A stretch of 64,000 bases of DNA from Propionivibrio dicarboxylicus (GTDB taxonomy: Bacteria > Pseudomonadota > Gammaproteobacteria > Burkholderiales > Rhodocyclaceae): positions 1 through 64,000 of the forward strand of contig NZ_FNCY01000017.1 in NCBI RefSeq assembly GCF_900099695.1. Direction: 5' to 3'. A model generated the notes under the pieces. The model had not been told where the DNA came from and did not search any database. It saw only the letters and a list, made by a program, of their open reading frames with translations. This document shows positions 47,967 through 57,237 of this stretch, in pieces. Within the stretch, counting starts at the first letter, position 1, and every line of letters starts with the position of its first letter. Made by a program: the position numbers and the translations under genes.

Positions 47967-49817
47967 ATGACGCCCATTCTGCTACTGAGTCCGATGCAAA
48001 GCATCTCCGATCTCGCCCCCGAGGTCGCCGACGCGCTCGGCATCGACATCGACATCGAAACCACGGATGACGCCAGCGTCAGGAAAATCATCGGGCGCAA
48101 TCCGCACATCGAGGTCGTCGTCACCCGCGGCGGACTCGCCGAGCAGGCCAAGCAGATTCCGGGCATCAGCGTCGTCGAAATCTCGATGTCGCTCAACGAC
48201 CTGCTCGCCCAACTGAGCCAGCTCACTTCGGCCGGATTCAAGCGCATCGGCATTGTCAGCCGCGCCAATTTCTTCAGCGGCGCCTCCGGCGATTTCCCGA
48301 TCCTCGACGTGCACGTAAGCATCCGGCCGCAGGCGGACGAAGCCGGCACCGAACGCATGGTCCGCCAGATGGTCGATGAGGGTTTCGAAGCCATCATCGG
48401 CTGCCGCGTCGCCTACGAAACCGCGCGCGCCCTCGGCGTCCGCGCGATCTTCCTCGAAAACGGCCGGACCTCGATCCGCAGCGCCTTCGAAGAAGCCCAA
48501 CGCATCCTCGAAGCGAAGAAACGCGAGAAGCTGCAGGCCGCCCAACTCACCGCGATCATCGACAACATCGATGAAGCCGTCATCGCCGTCACGCCGAAGC
48601 GCGACGTCAGCTTCTTCAATCGCCATGCGCGCCGGCTATTCGCGCCGAAGCCGGGCATGGCGCCTGATTTTGCCCGCATCCTGCCGGTGCTCGATACCGG
48701 CGAGAAGGAGCAGGTCACCGCCATCAACGGCAACAGCGTCATCGCCCGCAGCATCCCGCTCGAATTCGACCACAGCATCCAGGGCACCGTCCTGACGCTG
48801 CACGAAGTCGCGCGCATCCAGGCGTCGGAATCGAAGATCCGCTCGTCGTTCCACCAGAAAGGTCTCGTCGCCCGCTATCACTTCAAGGACCTGGTCGGCG
48901 AGTCGGACGTCATGCAGCAGCTGATCGAGCGCGCCAAGACCTATGCCGGCCACGACTCGAACCTCCTCGTGTACGGCGAGACCGGCACCGGCAAGGAAGT
49001 CTTCGCCCAGAGCATCCACAACCACAGCAAGCGCAAACACGGCCCCTTCGTCTCGGTCAATATCGCCTCGATCGCGCCCAGCCTGCTCGAAAGCGAACTC
49101 TTCGGCTACGTCGACGGCGCCTTCACCGGCGCGCGCAAGGGCGGCAAGCCCGGGCTGTTCGAACTCGCCCACCGCGGCACCCTTTTCCTCGACGAGATCG
49201 GCGAACTGGCGCCGGAGATGCAAAGCCGCCTGCTGCGCGTGCTGCAGGAACGCGAGATCATGCGCATCGGCGATGACAAAATCATCCCGATCGACGTGCG
49301 CATCATCGCCGCGACCAACCGCGACCTCTTCCAGCAAACACTGGCCGGCTCGTTCCGTCAGGACCTCTACTACCGCATCCACGTCGTCGGCCTGCGCATC
49401 CCGCCGCTGCGCGCCCGCGTCGATGACATCCCGCAAATCTTCGAGCACTATCTGCAGCGCTTTTCCGCACAGACCCACCAGACCCCGCACCTGACCGCCA
49501 GCGCGCGCCAACTGCTCAAGTCGCGCCCATGGCCGGGCAACATCCGCCAGTTGCGCAACCTGGCCGAGGTCATCTCCTACCACGAAACCGAGCGCGTCGA
49601 CGCCGAGCATCTCGCCGCGGCCCTCGGCGAACAGGAGCACACCGTCTCGGACACCGGTTTCATCGCCATCCCCGACCGCGGCACGCTCAAGGAGATGGAA
49701 TCGGAGATCCTGCGCCACCTGCTCGCCAAGAACCCGGCCGACGCCGTCTGCCAACGCCTCGGCATCAGCCGCGTCACCCTGTGGCGCAAGATGCAGACCC
49801 TGGCGGTCTCTGCCTGA
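47967..49817 (+). CDS. Sigma-54-dependent transcriptional activator, PrpR-type sensor
   Basis: 616 residues. The N-terminal PrpR_N-like sensory domain covers about residues 1-175, followed by a PAS-like region (190-280) and the AAA+ domain (about 305-530): Walker A YGETGTGKEVFAQ, the sigma-54 contact loop GAFTGARKGG, Walker B LFLDEIGEL. A Fis-type HTH lies at the C-terminus (VCQRLGISRVTLWRKMQ). The ATG at 47967 is chosen; a TTG 9 bases upstream is also possible and no strong ribosome-binding site is seen. It is divergent from the TRAP/galactonate operon and almost certainly activates it, responding to an organic acid. Confidence 0.93.
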   Translation: MTPILLLSPMQSISDLAPEVADALGIDIDIETTDDASVRKIIGRNPHIEVVVTRGGLAEQAKQIPGISVVEISMSLNDLLAQLSQLTSAGFKRIGIVSRANFFSGASGDFPILDVHVSIRPQADEAGTERMVRQMVDEGFEAIIGCRVAYETARALGVRAIFLENGRTSIRSAFEEAQRILEAKKREKLQAAQLTAIIDNIDEAVIAVTPKRDVSFFNRHARRLFAPKPGMAPDFARILPVLDTGEKEQVTAINGNSVIARSIPLEFDHSIQGTVLTLHEVARIQASESKIRSSFHQKGLVARYHFKDLVGESDVMQQLIERAKTYAGHDSNLLVYGETGTGKEVFAQSIHNHSKRKHGPFVSVNIASIAPSLLESELFGYVDGAFTGARKGGKPGLFELAHRGTLFLDEIGELAPEMQSRLLRVLQEREIMRIGDDKIIPIDVRIIAATNRDLFQQTLAGSFRQDLYYRIHVVGLRIPPLRARVDDIPQIFEHYLQRFSAQTHQTPHLTASARQLLKSRPWPGNIRQLRNLAEVISYHETERVDAEHLAAALGEQEHTVSDTGFIAIPDRGTLKEMESEILRHLLAKNPADAVCQRLGISRVTLWRKMQTLAVSA

Positions 49818-49938
49818 GCCCGCCGGCACGGCCGCCGCAGCGAAAAAAAATCAAGGCGCGCCGTGCAACAAAACCGGCATCTCCGTGTCCACCCGCACGG
49901 ATAGACGCCCCGTCTGCCATAAAAACAACACGATTTCG

Positions 49939-50652
49939 ATGCCCATGACCGCAAGCTCCCATCCGCCCCGCTGGCTCGGTTTTGCCGATGCCGCGGCGCT
50001 CCAGACCGCCGCCGTCGCGGCCATCGCCGACGCGGCGGAAGCCGCCCTGCGCCTGCGCGGGCGCTTCGACATCGTCCTCGCCGGCGGGACGACGCCGAAA
50101 GCCATTTACGCCGCCTGTCGCGGCCTCGCCACCGACTGGTCGCGCTGGCACTGCTATTTCGGCGACGAACGCTGCCTGCCCATCGACGACCCGGAACGCA
50201 ATTCGGTCATGGCGCGCGCCGCCTGGCTCGACCACGTACCGATCCCCGCCGCCCAGATTTACGCCATCCCCGCCGAACTCGGCGCCACCAGCGGGGCCGT
50301 CGCCTATGCGCGAACCCTGAGCGGCGTCGGCAGCTTCGACTTCGTTCTCCTCGGCCTCGGCGAAGACGGTCACACCGCCAGCCTGTTCCCCGGCCATGCC
50401 TGGGGCGAGACCGCCGACGCGGCCGATGCGCTGCCGGTCTTCAACGCCCCGAAGCCGCCGCCCGAACGCGTCTCGATGAGCGCCGCCCGCCTCAGCCGCG
50501 CCCGCCGCGTCGTTTTCGCGGTCACCGGCGAAAGCAAGCGCACGGCCGTCAACGCCTGGCGCGCCGGCGAAGCGCTTCCCGCCAGCGCCATTTCCGCCGA
50601 CAATGCAATCGAAATATTCTGCGAGCAAGGGCTTCTCGCGCCTTCCCCTTAA
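49939..50652 (+). CDS. pgl: 6-Phosphogluconolactonase
   Basis: 237 residues. Hydrolyses 6-phosphogluconolactone made by the next gene, zwf. DevB-type family motifs: VLAGGTTPKAIYAAC, WHCYFGDERCLPIDD and LLGLGEDGHTASLFPGH with the catalytic His. Two in-frame ATGs (49939, 49945) and no clear ribosome-binding site, so the start is uncertain. It ends 10 bases before zwf. Confidence 0.93.
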   Translation: MPMTASSHPPRWLGFADAAALQTAAVAAIADAAEAALRLRGRFDIVLAGGTTPKAIYAACRGLATDWSRWHCYFGDERCLPIDDPERNSVMARAAWLDHVPIPAAQIYAIPAELGATSGAVAYARTLSGVGSFDFVLLGLGEDGHTASLFPGHAWGETADAADALPVFNAPKPPPERVSMSAARLSRARRVVFAVTGESKRTAVNAWRAGEALPASAISADNAIEIFCEQGLLAPSP

Positions 50653-50662
50653 GGACATCACC

Positions 50663-52072
50663 ATGGACATGATTGACCAGCACCCCGAACACTCTGACGC
50701 GCTTGTCATTTTCGGCGTCACCGGCGACCTGGCGCGCAAGAAGATTTTCCCGGCGCTCTATGCCATGGCCAAGCGCGGCGTGCTGACATTGCCGGTCATC
50801 GGCGTCGCCTCGTCGAAATGGAGCATCGCCCAGTTGCACGAACGCGCCACCGACAGCATCAACGAAAGCGGCGGCATCGACGACCCCGATGCCATGAGCG
50901 TGCTGCTCTCGCGCCTCACCTACGTCAGCGGCAACTACAAGAATCCGGAGACCTTCGCGGCGCTGCGCGAGGTGCTGGGCACCGCCGTCCGCCCGGCCTA
51001 CTACCTGGCGATTCCGCCGGCGCTGTTCGAAACGATGATCCAGGGCCTGCGCGACTCGGGTCTCGCCGAAAACGCCCGCTTGATCGTCGAAAAGCCCTTC
51101 GGCCGCGACCTCGCCTCGGCCCGCGAACTCAACCGCATCGCCCGCAGCGCCTTCCCGGAAGACGCGATATTCCGCATCGATCACTACCTGGGCAAGGAAG
51201 CGATCATGAATATCCTGTACTTCCGCTTCGCCAACACCTTCCTCGAGCCGATCTGGAACCGCAATTACATCTCGAGCGTCCAGATCACGCTGTCGGAAAA
51301 ATTCGGCGTCGAAGGCCGCGGCGCCTTCTATGAAACCGCCGGCTGCCTGCGCGACGTCGTCCAGAACCACCTGTTCCAGATCGTCGCCCTGCTCGCCATG
51401 GAACCGCCGGCCTACCGCGGCTACGGGGCCGTCCACGAGAAGACCGCCGAAGTCTTCCATGCCATGCGGCCGCTCAGCCCCACCGACATGGTGCGCGGCC
51501 AGTACGAGTCGTACCGCGCCGAAGCCGGCGTCCCGCAGGATTCCGACGTCGAGACCTACTGCGCCTTGCGCCTCTATATCGACTCCTGGCGCTGGCAGGG
51601 CGTGACCTGGTACCTGCGTTCGGGCAAATGCCTCTCGGAAACCGGGGCCGAAGTCGTCGTCCAGCTCAAGGCACCGCCGCAGCGGCTGTTCGCCGACTCA
51701 CACCCCGACGGTCGCGCCAACTACCTGCGCATCCGCCTGTCGCCGCGCTCGGCGATTGCGCTGGCCGCCCGGGTCAAGCGTCCCGGCAAGGAATTCATCG
51801 GCGACCAGCGCGAACTGGTGCTCGTCGACGAGCAACAGGGCGCCGAGACACCGTACGAGCGCCTGCTCGGCGATGCCATGGCCGGCAACGGCGCCCTGTT
51901 CATCCGGCAGGACGCCGTCGAGGCGGCCTGGGCGGTCGTCGAACCGATTCTTGAGAACCATCCGCCCGTCGTCCCGTACTTCAGCCGCAGCTGGGGTCCG
52001 GAGTCGGCCAATCGGCTGATCGAAGCCGACGGCGGCTGGATCAATCCGATGCCCGAGTCCCGCCGCGAATAG
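50663..52072 (+). CDS. zwf: Glucose-6-phosphate 1-dehydrogenase
   Basis: 469 residues. First oxidative step of the pentose phosphate and Entner-Doudoroff routes. N-terminal nucleotide-binding motif VIFGVTGDLARKKIFPALY, and the active site RIDHYLGKEAIMNILYFRF with catalytic His and Lys. AAGGAC before the ATG at 50663. Confidence 0.96.
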   Translation: MDMIDQHPEHSDALVIFGVTGDLARKKIFPALYAMAKRGVLTLPVIGVASSKWSIAQLHERATDSINESGGIDDPDAMSVLLSRLTYVSGNYKNPETFAALREVLGTAVRPAYYLAIPPALFETMIQGLRDSGLAENARLIVEKPFGRDLASARELNRIARSAFPEDAIFRIDHYLGKEAIMNILYFRFANTFLEPIWNRNYISSVQITLSEKFGVEGRGAFYETAGCLRDVVQNHLFQIVALLAMEPPAYRGYGAVHEKTAEVFHAMRPLSPTDMVRGQYESYRAEAGVPQDSDVETYCALRLYIDSWRWQGVTWYLRSGKCLSETGAEVVVQLKAPPQRLFADSHPDGRANYLRIRLSPRSAIALAARVKRPGKEFIGDQRELVLVDEQQGAETPYERLLGDAMAGNGALFIRQDAVEAAWAVVEPILENHPPVVPYFSRSWGPESANRLIEADGGWINPMPESRRE

Positions 52073-52165
52073 GTGTCGATCCGGCACGCCGGAGCGCTGC
52101 TACAAACCGTCACGGAAACACCCAAGAACGGTCATAGACGCCCACCGCCGCATCACCCAAAATCT

Positions 52166-52186
52166 GGCCTCGGTCCGAGGCCGTTT
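52166..52186 (+). terminator. Weak terminator-like hairpin after zwf
   Basis: Stem GGCCTC/GAGGCC with loop GGTCC, followed by GTTT. It lies 93 bases after the zwf stop. The short T-run makes it a weak candidate. Confidence 0.4.
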
Positions 52187-52268
52187 ACAATTGCGGCGAA
52201 ACCCTCCCGCGCCAGAAACGGCCCGAATCGTCCGTCCGCGGAATCGCGCACATGAAAAGGAGACGAGA

Positions 52269-52418
52269 ATGTATTCGGTTATTTGCAAAAAAACGGGCGA
52301 AATCCTGGCAAAGAATCTCACGCTTGACGGCGTCGACACGTGGATCTCGCGCAACGAGTCGCGCTACATGAGCGTGCGCACGGTCGGCATGACCGTCTTC
52401 GTCGCCAGCATCTCCTGA
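52269..52418 (+). CDS. Small protein of 49 residues, unknown function
   Basis: Begins MYSVICKKTGEILAKNL and is soluble, with no recognised domain. A good AAGGAG ribosome-binding site lies 7 bases upstream of the ATG. It is followed after 20 bases by acpH. The sequence reads like a single small beta-rich domain. It was too short for default gene calling but its translation signals look real. Confidence 0.65.
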   Translation: MYSVICKKTGEILAKNLTLDGVDTWISRNESRYMSVRTVGMTVFVASIS

Positions 52419-52438
52419 CGACGCCCGACCGGGCCCCG

Positions 52439-53032
52439 ATGAATTTCCTCGCCCACGCGCTGCTGGCGGGCGACCATGAGGCCGACCGCATCGGCGGCCT
52501 GATCGGCGACTTCATCAAGGGCCCGCTTCCGGGCACCCTGCCCACCGACCTCGCCGCCGGCGTCGCCCTTCACCGGGCCATCGACAGCTACGCCGAGCAA
52601 CACCCCGCCTTCATCGCCAGCCGCCGCCGCATCAGCCCCGCACGCCGCCGCGTCGCCGGCGTCCTCGTCGATCTGTTTTACGACCACCTGCTGGCCCGCG
52701 ACTGGGATCGCCACCACGACCTGCCGCTCGACGCCTACGCCGCACAGCGTTATGACGCCCTCGACACGCGCCTGAACGACCTGCCGGACGCCGCCCGCGA
52801 CATCGCGCAACGCATGCGCGCCGGCAACTGGCTGTTCTCCTACCGCAACGTCACCGCCGTCGGCACGGCGATCGACCGCATGTCGATCTACCGCATGCGG
52901 CGCGCCAATCCGCTCGCCGGCGGCATCGACGAATTCTTCGCCGACCGCGAGGGTTTCGCCGCCGACTTCAACGCTTTTCTCCCCGATGCCCGCGACTTTG
53001 CCCGCGACCACTGCGCGCGCCGCAAGGCCTGA
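52439..53032 (+). CDS. acpH: Acyl-carrier-protein phosphodiesterase (AcpH, DUF479)
   Basis: 197 residues. Removes the phosphopantetheine group of ACP. Begins MNFLAHALLAGDHEADRIGG, the typical AcpH start, with GDFIKG near residue 22 and FYDHLLARDW near residue 80, His and Asp residues of the HD-like metal site. The ATG is at 52439; the longer frame to 52340 overlaps the small gene upstream. Confidence 0.9.
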   Translation: MNFLAHALLAGDHEADRIGGLIGDFIKGPLPGTLPTDLAAGVALHRAIDSYAEQHPAFIASRRRISPARRRVAGVLVDLFYDHLLARDWDRHHDLPLDAYAAQRYDALDTRLNDLPDAARDIAQRMRAGNWLFSYRNVTAVGTAIDRMSIYRMRRANPLAGGIDEFFADREGFAADFNAFLPDARDFARDHCARRKA

Positions 53033-53050
53033 AGAATCCTGACACTGAAC

Positions 53051-53326
53051 ATGACCGCCACGCCGCTGCAACTCGCCATCGCCGACGGCCTGCTGACGAC
53101 CCCGGACGGCGCCTCGCCCTTCGCCGAACCGATTTTCATCTTCAAGGGCACGACCTACGCGGCGCCAGACCTCGTCGCCAACCAACCGCCCGAGAGCGCC
53201 GAGACCCGCGTGAACGCGGCCTACGACAACGCAGTCGAAAACGGCCGGCGCTTCACCCGCGCCGAATACAATCTCGTCGCCCGCTTTTGCGGTCTGCCGT
53301 CCGCTAACCTGTGCTCCGGCGAATAG
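53051..53326 (+). CDS. Hypothetical protein, 91 residues
   Basis: Soluble; no recognised domain. AAPDLVANQPPESAETRVNA and RFTRAEYNLVARFCGLP suggest a compact alpha/beta protein. It starts 18 bases after acpH and may be cotranscribed with it. No strong ribosome-binding site is visible. Coding bias agrees with neighbours. Confidence 0.6.
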   Translation: MTATPLQLAIADGLLTTPDGASPFAEPIFIFKGTTYAAPDLVANQPPESAETRVNAAYDNAVENGRRFTRAEYNLVARFCGLPSANLCSGE

Positions 53327-53352
53327 ACGCCGGGACGAAATCCCGGTGCGAT

Positions 53353-54495
53353 TCAGCGCTGCGCCGGAATGCAGCGCCCCCCGGTCATGCCGGGTTGCGC
53401 CAGCATCGACTGGCAGAGGGCGAGTTCGCTTGCCGGCGAATCTGCCTGCACGACAATCGCACTCTGGGGCAGAAGCAAGGAAGCGTGCACACCCGGCGCC
53501 CCACGCAAGGCGAGGGCAACCGAAGAATCCGGTGCCGTCTCGCAACGCGACGTAGTCGACAGGCACTCAGGACATTGCCGACGAACCGCCGCGCTATCGG
53601 CGGCAAGCACCGCCAGGCAGCGTTCCGACGATCCGAGCGGTGGTTTGAGCACGGTCAGACGAACGCCGGGCTGATCGATCTCGACGATCGGGAACGACAG
53701 ACTTGCCGCGGCCCAGGTCACCAGCCCCCAGGCGAGCGCCGTGACCGTGGCAGCCCCTGCCAGCGTCAGGAACAGGACGCGCCCCCCGTGCCGCACATAT
53801 GCCGACAGGCTGCGCCAGCCCGGCACCAGGCACGGCACGCTATTGGCATAAGCGGCGTACTCGTCGAAATGCCGGCGCAAAACCGACTCCTCGTAGCGCA
53901 AACGCAGGAACTGGAAGAACAGGATCGCCGCGAGCAAGACCACGCCGGCCACGCTACGAAAGCCCAGGTAGATCCCGAACAGCGAGATAGCCTCGGCGAC
54001 GTAGAGCGGATGCCGGACCACGGCATACGGACCGCTGGTCACCAGCCTCCGCGCCTCGGGCATCACGCTCAAGGCCCGACCAAGGTGGCTGACCGAAACG
54101 ATCGACAGCAGGTTTCCAAGCAGGATGAGGAACAGCGCAGCCTGATCGTACGCCGGATTCGACACGGCGCGCGGCAGCAGCGCCCAGCCGAATACCAGAC
54201 AGACGCCGCACAGCGCGACAAGACGCGGCCAAGGCCCCTCGGATTTTCCGACCGGCCGCATGCGGACCAGATGAAAAACGAAGAGCAGAGCGAAAAAACT
54301 CAACAGGGCGACACGCGTGGCGACATTGCACAACACATCGAAAAATGCCGCCCCCCAGGCCGGATGCTCGTTCAGGTACTGCCGCAGATTTCCCACCTCC
54401 ATCACGATGAAATACGCATTGAAGGCCAAAATCGGCAATCGCATCAGGCGATCATAGACGACCGATCCTGCAAAAACAGACAAGCATTTTTCCAT
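53353..54495 (-). CDS. Isoprenylcysteine carboxyl methyltransferase-like membrane protein with Cys-rich C-terminal domain
   Basis: 380 residues. Residues about 15-240 form a PEMT/ICMT-type membrane methyltransferase domain: several hydrophobic segments and the SAM-binding signature TSGPYAVVRHPLYVAEAISL near residue 170, with RYEESVLRRHFDEYAAY at its end. A further membrane segment (about 265-290) leads into a soluble tail of some 90 residues with six cysteines, likely on the periplasmic side. The ATG at 54495 has GAGGA before it. It is convergent with the plus-strand hypothetical gene. The substrate is unknown, and the tail is not part of the usual family. Confidence 0.75.
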   Translation of the reverse strand: MEKCLSVFAGSVVYDRLMRLPILAFNAYFIVMEVGNLRQYLNEHPAWGAAFFDVLCNVATRVALLSFFALLFVFHLVRMRPVGKSEGPWPRLVALCGVCLVFGWALLPRAVSNPAYDQAALFLILLGNLLSIVSVSHLGRALSVMPEARRLVTSGPYAVVRHPLYVAEAISLFGIYLGFRSVAGVVLLAAILFFQFLRLRYEESVLRRHFDEYAAYANSVPCLVPGWRSLSAYVRHGGRVLFLTLAGAATVTALAWGLVTWAAASLSFPIVEIDQPGVRLTVLKPPLGSSERCLAVLAADSAAVRRQCPECLSTTSRCETAPDSSVALALRGAPGVHASLLLPQSAIVVQADSPASELALCQSMLAQPGMTGGRCIPAQR

Positions 54496-54616
54496 GAATA
54501 TCCTCAGGGCCGCGCCACAACGACGGCATGTCAAGTCGATATTGTATTTGACCTGGGCGCTCCGCTTGCGCATAAATGCCTCTTGAGTCCCAACCATCCC
54601 GACAGTCGCCCATTCC

Positions 54617-55672
54617 ATGCCCCGTGACGTTCTGTACGCCCTGACCGCCGCCGCTCTGTTCGGCGCCAGCACGCCACTGGCGAAACTGCTCGTCGGCGCC
54701 ATGCCGCCCATGCTGTTGGCCGGACTGCTCTATCTCGGCAGCGGCGTGGGCTTGGCGCTGATCCATGTTGGCCGCCGCGTTTTCAGCGACGCCGGCACGG
54801 GCCCGTCGCCGCTGTTGCCACGCGAATGGCCCTGGCTGCTCGGTGCCGTGCTCTTCGGCGGCATCCTCGGACCGGTCGCGCTGATGGCCGGACTGGTGCG
54901 GACGAGCGGCGCCACGGCGTCGCTGCTGCTCAATCTAGAAGCCGTGCTGACGGCCGCCATCGCCTGGCTGGCGTTCAAGGAAAACACCGACCGCCGGATC
55001 GTCCTCGGCATGGCGGCGATCGTCGCCGGCGGCATGATTCTTTCATTGACGCCGGCAGACGCCTCGCCCGGCGCCTGGTCGGGACCGGCACTGATCGCCC
55101 TCGCCTGCCTGTGCTGGGCGATCGACAACAACCTGACGCGGCATATCTCCGCGGCCGACCCGCTTTTCATCGCCGGCACCAAGGGGTTGATCGCTGGCAC
55201 AGCCAACTGCGCGGCCGCGTTATCCCTCGGCGCCACGCTACCGTCAACGCCGGCAACAGCGATGACAATGGTAATCGGACTGGGCGGCTACGGCATCAGC
55301 CTCGTTCTCTTCGTGCTCGCACTGCGCGGCCTCGGCACCGCCCGCACCGGTGCCTATTTCTCGACGGCGCCCTTCATCGGTGCAGCGCTTTCGCTGCTCC
55401 TGCTCGGCGAGCGGTCTTCTGCCGAGTTCTGGCTGGCCAGCGCGCTGATCGGCATCGGCGTCTATCTCCACCTGATCGAGCGACACGCGCACGAACACAC
55501 GCACGAAGCGCTGGAACACCGCCACCGGCATCGGCACGACGAACACCACCAGCACGAACACGCCGACGGCGATGACGGGCAGGAAGCGCACGACCACCTG
55601 CACGTACACGCCACGATCACCCACACGCACCCGCACACGCCCGACATTCATCATCGGCACCGCCACGACTGA
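54617..55672 (+). CDS. EamA/DMT-family permease with His-rich tail
   Basis: 351 residues. Residues 1-290 hold ten predicted membrane segments in two EamA repeats, as in drug/metabolite exporters (e.g. GATASLLLNLEAVLTAAIAW and RTGAYFSTAPFIGAALSLLL). The last 65 or so residues are hydrophilic, with about two dozen His, mostly as HxH. Such a tail is usual in metal transporters of the cation diffusion facilitator and ZIP types, not in EamA proteins. Metal binding or export is a reasonable hypothesis. Confidence 0.85.
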   Translation: MPRDVLYALTAAALFGASTPLAKLLVGAMPPMLLAGLLYLGSGVGLALIHVGRRVFSDAGTGPSPLLPREWPWLLGAVLFGGILGPVALMAGLVRTSGATASLLLNLEAVLTAAIAWLAFKENTDRRIVLGMAAIVAGGMILSLTPADASPGAWSGPALIALACLCWAIDNNLTRHISAADPLFIAGTKGLIAGTANCAAALSLGATLPSTPATAMTMVIGLGGYGISLVLFVLALRGLGTARTGAYFSTAPFIGAALSLLLLGERSSAEFWLASALIGIGVYLHLIERHAHEHTHEALEHRHRHRHDEHHQHEHADGDDGQEAHDHLHVHATITHTHPHTPDIHHRHRHD

Positions 55673-55851
55673 CATGAACGACAAATCGCCGCGAACCTTG
55701 CCGCCGGCAAGCGGTCATTCCGATAGACGACACACAGCGCCACCGGTGGCGTGAATATTGCTGGAAAATCGCCACCCCTCCGTGAAACAATTGCCATCTG
55801 CATGACATCGCACCCTGACCACCCGACCGCCCCTTCCTGGAGACTTTCAAA

Positions 55852-56697
55852 ATGAGCCCATTCACCCTGCCCGATTCCGTTCTCGAGCAACTGATGCAGG
55901 ATGATTCGCCGTTCGGCGACGCCACCTCCTGGGGCCTCGGCATCGGCGAAGAACCCGGCCGCATCATCTTCCGCGCGAAGCATGCCCAGACCGTGTGCTG
56001 TACCGAGGAAGCCGCCCGCATGGCCGTCATGCGCGGGCTTTCCGTCGACGGCTCGATCGAAGCGAGCGGCACGACGGTCGAACCGGGCCGCGTCCTCCTG
56101 TGCCTGACCGGCCGGGCCGTCGATCTGCAATCGGTCTGGAAACCGGCGCAAACCCTGATGGAATATTCGGCGGGCATCGCCAGCGCCACCCTCGACCTCA
56201 TCGCCGCGGCACGGCGCGGCAACCCCGACATCGTCATTGCCTGCAGCCGCAAGCACATGCCGGGGGCCAAGGCGATCTGCCTCAAGGCCATCCTCGTCGG
56301 CGGCGCGGTGCCGCACCGCCTCGGCCTCTCCGAATCGCTTGTCATACTGGCGCAGCACCGCACCTTCCTGCGCGGCGAAACGCTCGACAAGACGATCGAC
56401 CGTCTCCACCGCGACTGGCCCGAGCGCCGGGTGGTGATCGAAGTCAAGGGGGAAGCCGACGCCATCGCCTGCATCAACGCCGGCGCCGACGTCATTCAAC
56501 TGGATCGCTGCTCGCCGCAAGTCATCGAAAAAGTGGCGCGGTACGCCGACGGACGCCCGGTCAAGATCGCGGCCATCGGCGGCATCGGCATTTCCAACGC
56601 CGAAACCTACGCCCGCGCCGGTGCGCACATCCTCATTACCAGCTCACAGTACAGCGCCAAACCCAAGGACGTTTCCGTCATCCTCGAACCAAACTGA
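55852..56697 (+). CDS. modD: ModD-like protein (nicotinate-nucleotide pyrophosphorylase family)
   Basis: 281 residues, homologous to quinolinate phosphoribosyltransferase (NadC) but of the ModD subgroup associated with molybdate transport. Family segments: DDSPFGDATSWGLGI, CSRKHMPGAKAICLKAILVGG, VIQLDRCSPQVIEKV. GGAG before the ATG. It has no molybdate transport gene beside it here, though a molybdopterin enzyme is encoded 5 kb to the right. The exact reaction is unestablished. Confidence 0.85.
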   Translation: MSPFTLPDSVLEQLMQDDSPFGDATSWGLGIGEEPGRIIFRAKHAQTVCCTEEAARMAVMRGLSVDGSIEASGTTVEPGRVLLCLTGRAVDLQSVWKPAQTLMEYSAGIASATLDLIAAARRGNPDIVIACSRKHMPGAKAICLKAILVGGAVPHRLGLSESLVILAQHRTFLRGETLDKTIDRLHRDWPERRVVIEVKGEADAIACINAGADVIQLDRCSPQVIEKVARYADGRPVKIAAIGGIGISNAETYARAGAHILITSSQYSAKPKDVSVILEPN

Positions 56698-56718
56698 AAC
56701 ATCGGCGCTGCCCGACGC

Positions 56719-57156
56719 TCAGGACGACGCCGGGCAGAGCGCTGCCAGCCGCTGGCGCAGCGGCGCCGGTATGTCGGTCTTGACGCGCCGGACCGGGTCG
56801 AAGCACACCAACTCCGCCTCGGCCTCGGCGGCCACCGCGCCGTCCGCCTTGCGCACGACCTGATACGAAGTCGAGAAGCGATCGACACCGATCGCGTCGA
56901 TCTTCACCCCGGTCACTACAACATCGCCAAAGCCCAGCGGCGCCTTGAACCGGCAAGCGGTCGAGGCGACGACGATGGTCACGCCACCGGCCACCGATTC
57001 GTCATACTTGCCGATACGGCGATAAAGCTCGACACGCACATTCTCGACGTAGCGGAAATACCAGATGTTGTTGACGTGCCCGTTGGCATCGATCTCGCCC
57101 CAGACGACCGGCTGTTCGACCGTCACCGGAAAATCGGAAAGCATCGCGCGGACCAT
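56719..57156 (-). CDS. Acyl-CoA thioesterase, 4HBT hotdog family
   Basis: 145 residues. A single hotdog fold with the active-site Asp in WGEIDANGHVNNIWYFRY near residue 22, as in 4-hydroxybenzoyl-CoA thioesterases and FcbC/YbgC. YFRYVENVRVELYRRIG is typical. The substrate is unknown. Convergent with modD; likely a single gene. Confidence 0.88.
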   Translation of the reverse strand: MVRAMLSDFPVTVEQPVVWGEIDANGHVNNIWYFRYVENVRVELYRRIGKYDESVAGGVTIVVASTACRFKAPLGFGDVVVTGVKIDAIGVDRFSTSYQVVRKADGAVAAEAEAELVCFDPVRRVKTDIPAPLRQRLAALCPASS

Positions 57157-57237
57157 GGCCGCTCCTCTCGTGCAGGAATCATCGACACATTGTAGCCGCC
57201 GGCGGAGCGCCCCGAGGCGAGGCGAGAAACGCCGGCC

